Shown here piece by piece: positions 7,378-12,006 of a stretch of 12,006 bases of DNA. A model generated the notes under the pieces. It had not been told where the DNA came from. It did no database searches and saw only the letters and a program-made list of their open reading frames with translations. A program made the translations under genes and the position numbers. The number at the start of each line of letters is the position of its first letter. Positions within the stretch are counted from its first letter, which is position 1. The stretch comes from Propionibacteriaceae bacterium. Its GTDB lineage: Bacteria; Actinomycetota; Actinomycetes; Propionibacteriales; Propionibacteriaceae. The DNA lies in NCBI GenBank assembly GCA_030544185.1, contig JAUNRO010000068.1, positions 1 through 12,006 on the forward strand, given 5' to 3'.

Positions 7378-7398
7378 GCGGCCGGCCCGGCCGGCCGC
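7378..7398. terminator. GC palindrome just downstream of the cold-shock gene
   Basis: A 21-base near-perfect palindrome made of GCGGCCGGCC, a central C and the complementary arm. As RNA it would fold with an 8-base stem and a 5-base loop. It begins 36 bases after the cold-shock stop codon on the minus strand and lacks a T-tract. It is likely the first termination or 3'-end structure of that transcript, with 7270-7302 as a back-up. Confidence 0.45.
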
Positions 7399-7404
7399 TT
7401 CGTG

Positions 7405-7459
7405 CAGAGGCCGAACGTTGTCGGCCGACCTGATTTACAGAGGCCGAACGTTGTCGGCC
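7405..7459 (-). repeat. 33-base-period tandem duplication of the cold-shock gene's 3' end
   Basis: A 22-base sequence beginning CAGAGGCCGAACGTTG is present identically at 7405-7426 and 7438-7459, a period of 33 bases. The 7438-7459 copy encodes the last residues (ADNVRPL) of the cold-shock protein; the other copy lies just after the stop. Because 33 is a multiple of three, the second copy sits in the same reading frame beyond the TAA. Each copy contains GGCCGA...TCGGCC arms and could form a 6-base-pair hairpin. Confidence 0.85.
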
Positions 7460-7644
7460 TGCGGGCCCTTCGGGCCCTGCGTGGTCTCGAATTCCACTCG
7501 CTGGCCCTCGTCGAGAGTCCGGAATCCGGTGGTCTCGATCGCGGTGTAGTGGACGAACACGTCGTCATTCGGGCCGCCGCCGTCGACGGCGATGAAGCCG
7601 TAACCCTTTTCGGCGTTGAACCACTTGACGGTTCCCTGTGCCAT
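7435..7644 (-). CDS. CspA-family cold-shock protein
   Basis: The 69-residue protein starts at ATG 7644-7642, preceded by AGGAAGAG (7658-7651) with 6-base spacing. The single cold-shock domain fills the protein: [18 protein letters not shown] at the N-terminus with RNP1 KGYGFI (13-18), then RNP2 VFVHY (29-33), and the usual end [20 protein letters not shown]. These proteins bind single-stranded RNA and DNA and melt mRNA structure, acting as RNA chaperones in cold or general growth. The insertion DGGGPND between strands 2 and 3 is typical of actinobacterial members. It is divergent from adnA across a 267-base gap. Its 3' end lies in repeats and hairpins (7378-7477), including a GGGCCC-TTC-GGGCCC stem inside the coding part. 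Confidence 0.97.
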   Translation of the reverse strand: MAQGTVKWFNAEKGYGFIAVDGGGPNDDVFVHYTAIETTGFRTLDEGQRVEFETTQGPKGPQADNVRPL

Positions 7645-7650
7645 AACTTT

Positions 7651-7658
7651 CTCTTCCT
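7651..7658 (-). promoter_or_regulatory. Ribosome site of the cold-shock gene
   Basis: AGGAAGAG on the minus strand, 6 bases before ATG 7644. It rules out the longer in-frame upstream extension, which has no cold-shock homology. Confidence 0.75.
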
Positions 7659-7801
7659 TGTGATGCTCCGGGCCCGGGCCGATCTCCGGGTCCAACTGCC
7701 GGAATCCCTCGGCGACTGGCTGCACCGTTGTTGGACGGGATCCCTGAAAGGCAGGTATTCACCACCTTCGCACACAACGCGTCCCTTCGGAACCGGCAGA
7801 G

Positions 7802-7830
7802 TAAGAATTGTCTATAAACCGTCATTTCTG
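7802..7830. promoter_or_regulatory. AT-rich patch in the divergent cold-shock/adnA spacer, probable promoter area
   Basis: The 267-base gap 7645-7911 separates divergent genes and holds no credible gene. An AT-rich patch containing AATTGTCTATAAACC stands out from the GC-rich surroundings. TATAAA (7813-7818, plus) is a -10-like match that would give adnA a leader of about 90 bases; on the minus strand the same area could start the cold-shock transcript with a leader of about 150 bases, typical for csp mRNAs. No convincing -35 was found for either direction. A GGCCCGGGCC palindrome lies at 7671-7680 in the would-be csp leader. Confidence 0.35.
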
Positions 7831-7901
7831 GTGCCGTGGTCAGCGCGCTCGGCCTGGACACACGAAACGTGTCAGTGGGCTCTGCTTGGGTGGTGGTCGA
7901 C

Positions 7902-7908
7902 AAGGAGG
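7902..7908 (+). promoter_or_regulatory. Ribosome site upstream of adnA
   Basis: AAGGAGG ends 3 bases before ATG 7912 and 15 bases before the next in-frame ATG at 7924. Spacing to the first is short and to the second is long, so the start is slightly uncertain; 7912 is the better choice. Confidence 0.65.
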
Positions 7909-7911
7909 AGC

Positions 7912-10900
7912 ATGACTGGATTCATGGTGGAGCACTCTGCCCGGCCAGTGGCTGCGGCCCCGGTGCTCGATTCCGACCAGCACGCGGTGGTCGAGCACGC
8001 GGGCGGTCCGCTGCTGGTGCTGGCCGGGCCGGGGACTGGGACGACGACCACCCTCGTCGAGGCGGCGGTGCGACGGATCCGGGCGGGGCGGGCATCGGGG
8101 AGTCCGCGGAGTCCGCTCGTGCTCACGTTTTCGCGCCGGGCGGCGGCGGGCTTGCGGATGCGCATCGCGGCCCGGCTGGGACACTCCACCGCGACCCCGC
8201 TCGCGATGACCTATCACGCGTTCTGCTTCGCCTTGCTGCGGCGGTTCTCCACGCTGGTCGAGGAAGGGCCCGGATGGCGGGTGCTGACGGCGCCCGAACA
8301 GGAGTTCCGCGTGCGCGAGACGCTCGCCGGCCTGGATCCGGAGTCTCATCCGTGGCCGGATTCGGTGGCCGGCGCGCTGGGTACGCGCGCGTTCGCGGGC
8401 GAGATCCGTGCAGTCCTGGCCCGCACGCGTCAGCTCGGTCTCGATCCTGAGGACCTGGTGGACCTGGCCCGCGAGGCCGGTCGGCCCGAGTGGGCGGGCG
8501 TCGGCCGGTTCATGGCGGAATACCTCGATGTGCTCGACTTCGAGCAGGTCCTGGACTATCCGGAGCTGGTGCACCGGTGCCGGATCCTGCTGACCGAGCC
8601 CGGGGTCAGGGAGTTGCTGCGGGCGGATTTCGACGGTTTCCTGCTCGACGAATACCAAGACACCGACGTGGCCCAGGCCCAACTGGTGGCCGAGCTCGCC
8701 GGTCCAGGCGGTGACGTGATCGCGTTCGGTGACCCCGACCAGTCCATCTATGGCTTTCGCGGAGCCGAATCCCGGGGGATCTTCGATTTCCCCGAGCTCT
8801 TCCGCACCGCGACCGGCGACGCTGCGCCGATCAGGGCGCTGGGACCTCGCGCCGGTTCGGGTCCCGGATCGCGCACGCGACGCGACGGGTGGCGCAGCGA
8901 TTGCCGCTGGCCCGGCCGCTGGCACCCGAGGTGCGCTCCGCCTTCCGGACCCCCGAGCAGGACCCGGCCACCGGGCGGGGGCGGGTCGAGGTGCGCGTGC
9001 ACGAGTCGGCCGGTGCGGAGGCGGAGCACATCGCCCACCTGCTGCGCCAGGCACATCTGCGCGAGGGGATCGCGTGGGGGGAGATGGCGGTGCTGGTGCG
9101 CTCGGGCCGACGCAACCTGCCCGGGGTGGCCCGGGCCCTGACCGCCGCCGGGGTGCCCATCGACGTGGCGGGCGACGAGATCGCTCTGTCCGCGGAGCTC
9201 GCGGTGCGCCCACTGCTGCTGGCCCTCGAGGTCGCCCTGCAGGCCGGAGGGCCCGACGTCGATCAGGCCTCCCGGCTGTTGCTCTCACCCCTGGGAGGTC
9301 TCGACGGGCTGGGGCTGCGGCGCCTCGGTCGGGCCCTGCGCCAGGCCGAGCGCGCGGAGCTCGCCGGCCTCGGCGTTCCCGAGCTGTCCGGTGAACTGAT
9401 TAGGCGTGCGCTCACCGATCCCGACTGGCTCGCCGACTGCCGGGAGTTGCTGGGCGCGGAACAACCAGAGCTGGCCAGAACCGCCGACCTGGTGATGCTT
9501 CTGGACCGCGTGCGTCGACGGATGCTCACCGATGGCACCGCCGAGGAGGTCCTCTGGGAGTTGTGGGCCGGCACGGACTGGCCCGAGCGGTTGCGTCAGC
9601 AGGCGCTGCGCGGGGGCGACGGCGGCCGACGCGCCGACCGGGACCTGGACGCCGTGTGCGCGCTGTTCGACATCGCCGCGCGCGCCGAGGAACTGGTGGG
9701 AGCGCGTGGGGTGGCGGGATTCCTCGCGGAGGTGGAGTCGCAGCAGATCCCTGCGGACACCCAGCGCGAGGCGGACCCGCGGGGCCGGGGTGTCCGGCTC
9801 ATGACTGCGCACCGGGCCAAGGGGCTGGAGTGGCGCCTGGTCGTCGTGGCCTCCGTGCAGGAGGGGGTCTGGCCCGACCTGCGCACGCGAGGCTCCCTGC
9901 TCGATGCAGACCGATTGGGCCGTGTCGGTGCCGATCAGAGTGCCGGGCTCACCGAGCCGCCCCCGATGTCGGCCCGCCTCGCCGAGGAGCGGCGCCTGTT
10001 CTATGTGGCGTGCACGCGGGCCCGGGAGCGGCTCATCGTTTCGGCGGTGGCCGGCACCGAGGGCGAGGGCGACCAGCCGTCTCGGTTCATTGCCGACCTC
10101 GGCATCACGCCGGAACTCGTGCCGGGCCGGCCCGCGCGACCTCTGACGCTGTCCGCCCTGGTCGGTGAACTGCGCCGGGTCAGCGTGGACCCGGAGGCCA
10201 GCCCGGCGCTGCGCGACGCCGCGGCCGTCCGCCTGGCCAGGCTCGCCGACGCCTGCGACGACGACGGCCGGCCCTTGGCCCGGGCGGCCGATCCAGCGCT
10301 GTGGTGGGGCATGCGGGAGACGACTGCCACCGAGGTCCCCGTGCTGGCACCGCGGGAGCCGGTGCGCATCTCCGGATCCGCCCTGGGTGCCCTGCTCGGG
10401 TGTCCTCGCCAGTGGTTCCTCAGTCGACAGGCGGCTGGTGAGCCCGGACGGCAGACGGCCGCGGGGACCGGTGATGTGCTCCACGTGCTGGTGCGCCACG
10501 CGGCGGAGGAGGAAGTCCCCGCGACCGACCTCATCGACCATCTCGACCTCGTGTGGGACCGCCTCGGCTTCGAGGCCGCCTATCTGTCCGCGGTGGAGCG
10601 CGCGGACGCCGAAGCCATGCTCGAGCGGTTCGCGACCTGGGCTGCCGCCAACGATTTCCGCCGGTTGCTCGGGGTCGAGGTCCGGTTCGAGGTGGAGGTC
10701 GAGGTGGGTGGCGAACGCGTGCTCCTGCAGGGCACCGTGGACCGCCTCGAGCAGGCGCCGGACGGGCGACTCCATATCGTCGACTTCAAGACCGGGCGCC
10801 GGGCCCCGGACAAGCGCGAGTTGCCGACCCATGAGCAGCTGGGCGTCTATCAGCTCGCGGCGGCCGTGGGGGCCTTCGACACGTTGGCCCCGGGGGAGCG

Positions 10901-11180
10901 GCGGCTGGCGGGCGCGGAGCTCGTCTATCTCCGCTTGCCCGACGGTGGGGACACCCCGTTTCCGAAGGTGTTCCCGCAGGCCTCGCTGTCCGACCAGCCA
11001 CACGTGGCGAGCGACCCGCCGGAGATCCACGAGGCCCACCCGACCTGGGTGCATGCCCGGGTTGCGGAAGCGGTCCGGATCCTGCGCGACGAGGAGTTCG
11101 CTGCGCGCGTCGGTCCCGCCTGCAAGTGGTGCCGGTTTGCCTCCAGTTGCCCGGCACGTGCCGCCCAGGTGGTGTCATGA
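7912..11180 (+). CDS. adnA: AdnA, helicase-nuclease subunit for double-strand-break resection, reading frame broken near 8841
   Basis: AdnA pairs with AdnB to unwind and resect DNA breaks in actinobacteria. The N-terminal part, in the frame of ATG 7912, carries the UvrD-like motor: degenerate Walker A GPGTGTTTT (39-47, T44 instead of lysine), LTFSRRAAAGL, DEYQDT (246-251) and GDPDQSIYGFRG (from 273). Around 8841 homology moves to the -1 frame: the first frame gives APIRALG and the second continues TSRRFGSRI. Left unrepaired, the first frame stops at 9141 (409 aa). The second frame has motif V TAHRAKGLEW, motif VI RRLFYVACTRAR and a RecB-type nuclease with GTVDRLE, VDFKTG and YQLA. Four cysteines fit an Fe-S cluster: one in GCPRQW and three in CKWCRFASSC. 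Restored length is about 1089 aa, near the mycobacterial size of roughly 1050. The stop overlaps the adnB start (ATGA). Confidence 0.9.
8836..8850 (+). other. adnA: Apparent -1 frameshift site in adnA
   Basis: The upstream frame reads GCG CTG GGA CCT CGC, but conserved AdnA sequence resumes only if read as GGG ACC TCG CGC CGG (GTSRR). One extra G in the GGG run at 8841-8843 would join the frames as ALGTSRRFG. Both frames are open around this point, so the exact position rests on my recall of the conserved TxRRFGPR segment. Confidence 0.8.
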
Positions 11181-12006
11181 CGAGCCCGACCAGTGTGTTC
11201 CGGCGCCGGCTGAGCGATCCCGCCGAGCTGTCCGAGGCCCTCGGCATCCCGTTCTCCGAGCAGCAGCTGACCGCCATCACGGCGCCGCCGGAGCCAGCGG
11301 TGATCATCGCCGGCGCCGGGTCGGGAAAGACGACCGTCATGGCGGCCCGGGTCGTCTGGCTGGTGGGCACGGGGTCCGTCCGGCCGGAACAGGTGCTCGG
11401 GCTGACATTCACCCGCAAGGCCGCGGGCGAGCTGTCGGAGCGCATCCGCACCGCGCTCGTCCGTGCCGGCGTCCTCGACACCGACGGGGTGGATGAGGCA
11501 GGGGAGCAGGTGGTGATGACCTATGACGCCTTCGCTGCCCGCCTCGTGTCCGAGCACGGCCTGCGCGTCGGCGTCGACGGTGATCAGACGATGATCACCG
11601 GGGCCACCCGTTATCGTCTCTCCGCGCGCGTGGTGGCCAACGCCGCCGGGCCGTTCGAGTCGCTGTCGCGCCTGCGTCCGGTGTCCCTCATCGACCGGGT
11701 GCTCAAACTCGATGCAGACCTCCAGGCACACCTGGTCGACCGGGGCGCGCTCGACCGCCATGCCCGGGAGTGGCGCCTCGCCTGGGCGGAGGCACCACAG
11801 TGGCGCGGCAAACCCTATGCGTCGGTGCGCGATGCCGAGGCCGCTCTGGCGGAGCGCCTCGAGCTGGCGAGCCTCGTCAGGGACTACCAGCAGCTGAAGC
11901 ACCGGCTGGGCGTCGTTGAGTTCGCCGAACAGATGGCGGTGGCCGCGCGGCTCGTCCGCGACGTCCCCGAGGTGGCGCGGCTGGTGCGCGACCAGTTCCC
12001 GGTCGT
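11177..12006 (+). CDS. adnB: AdnB, lead helicase-nuclease subunit of AdnAB (N-terminal part; runs off the window)
   Basis: ATG 11177-11179 overlaps the adnA stop (ATGA), so the two subunits are translationally coupled and likely made in equal amounts. The 276 visible residues are the start of a UvrD/Rep-type superfamily 1 motor: Q-motif-like IPFSEQQLTAI (24-34), intact Walker A AGAGSGKTT (45-53, K51), motif Ia LTFTRKAAGEL (76-86) and MTYDAFAARLVSEHG (about 110-125). The helical 1B domain follows from about 130. The text VIIAGAGSGKTTVMAARVV and VLGLTFTRKAA is characteristic of mycobacterial AdnB (Rv3201c). In that system AdnB is the main ATPase and translocase, with its own C-terminal RecB-type nuclease. 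Here the DExQ motif, later motor motifs and nuclease all lie beyond base 12006. The frame is open with no stop to the edge. Confidence 0.95.
   Translation, partial: MTSPTSVFRRRLSDPAELSEALGIPFSEQQLTAITAPPEPAVIIAGAGSGKTTVMAARVVWLVGTGSVRPEQVLGLTFTRKAAGELSERIRTALVRAGVLDTDGVDEAGEQVVMTYDAFAARLVSEHGLRVGVDGDQTMITGATRYRLSARVVANAAGPFESLSRLRPVSLIDRVLKLDADLQAHLVDRGALDRHAREWRLAWAEAPQWRGKPYASVRDAEAALAERLELASLVRDYQQLKHRLGVVEFAEQMAVAARLVRDVPEVARLVRDQFPV

Noticed and set aside
7405..7459. CRISPR-like repeat pair
   Set aside because: Only two copies with an 11-base spacer, one of them inside a conserved coding sequence; it is a local duplication.
7402..7911. Upstream in-frame extension of adnA starting at 7402
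   Set aside because: It runs antisense through the cold-shock gene, lacks AdnA similarity, and AAGGAGG just before ATG 7912 marks the real start.
8836..8850. Programmed -1 ribosomal frameshifting joining the two adnA parts
   Set aside because: No X-XXY-YYZ slippery heptamer is present (GCTGGGA) and I saw no clear downstream pseudoknot; a missing G is simpler. It would need checking in relatives.
8729..9394. Third open frame across the adnA break
   Set aside because: Its product is Arg/Gly/Ala-rich and holds none of the expected AdnA motifs; only the frames described for adnA do.

Overview
The window is GC-rich chromosomal DNA from an actinobacterium (Actinomycetota). Evidence: strong third-position G/C bias, GTG starts, 4-base stop/start overlaps, an AdnA-AdnB recombination helicase-nuclease pair, and a GlnX-like membrane protein. 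The order cannot be fixed from sequence alone; a propionibacterial-type lineage is only a guess. I see no tRNA, rRNA, CRISPR array, insertion sequence or phage gene.

Layout. Positions 1-6320 hold a minus-strand run of five genes, read right to left: a TelA-family protein (5007-6320), a small XpaC-like helical protein (4346-4945), a CbbX/CfxQ-type AAA+ ATPase with a helical N-terminus, proline-rich linker and acidic tail (2340-4289), a four-TM membrane protein with two extracytoplasmic helical domains resembling GlnX (1009-2343), and a cytoplasmic helical/coiled-coil protein running off the left edge (<1-962). Gaps are 61, 56, -4 and 46 bases, so this looks like one operon. I infer an envelope/nutrient signalling module. 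GlnX works with GlnH and the kinase PknG in mycobacteria, so I predict glnH- and pknG-like genes just left of position 1.

Positions 6490-7125 hold a minus-strand TetR-family regulator resembling mycobacterial Rv3208. It has a possible leaderless promoter and a perfect 13-base palindrome immediately upstream, a likely self-operator. The 309-base gap that follows carries two GC-rich hairpins. Next, on the minus strand, is a 69-residue cold-shock protein (7435-7644) whose last codons are tandemly duplicated beyond the stop codon.

From 7912 to the right edge, on the plus strand, lies adnA followed by adnB (overlapping ATGA). AdnAB resects double-strand breaks in actinobacteria, in place of RecBCD/AddAB. 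This adnA copy is unusual in two ways: its Walker A lysine is threonine (GPGTGTTTT), and the reading frame breaks near 8841, consistent with one missing G. The nuclease and Fe-S residues downstream are intact. The visible N-terminus of AdnB has an intact Walker A. Together these suggest an AdnB-driven enzyme whose AdnA motor is not needed, or sequencing errors in adnA; the sequence alone cannot separate them.
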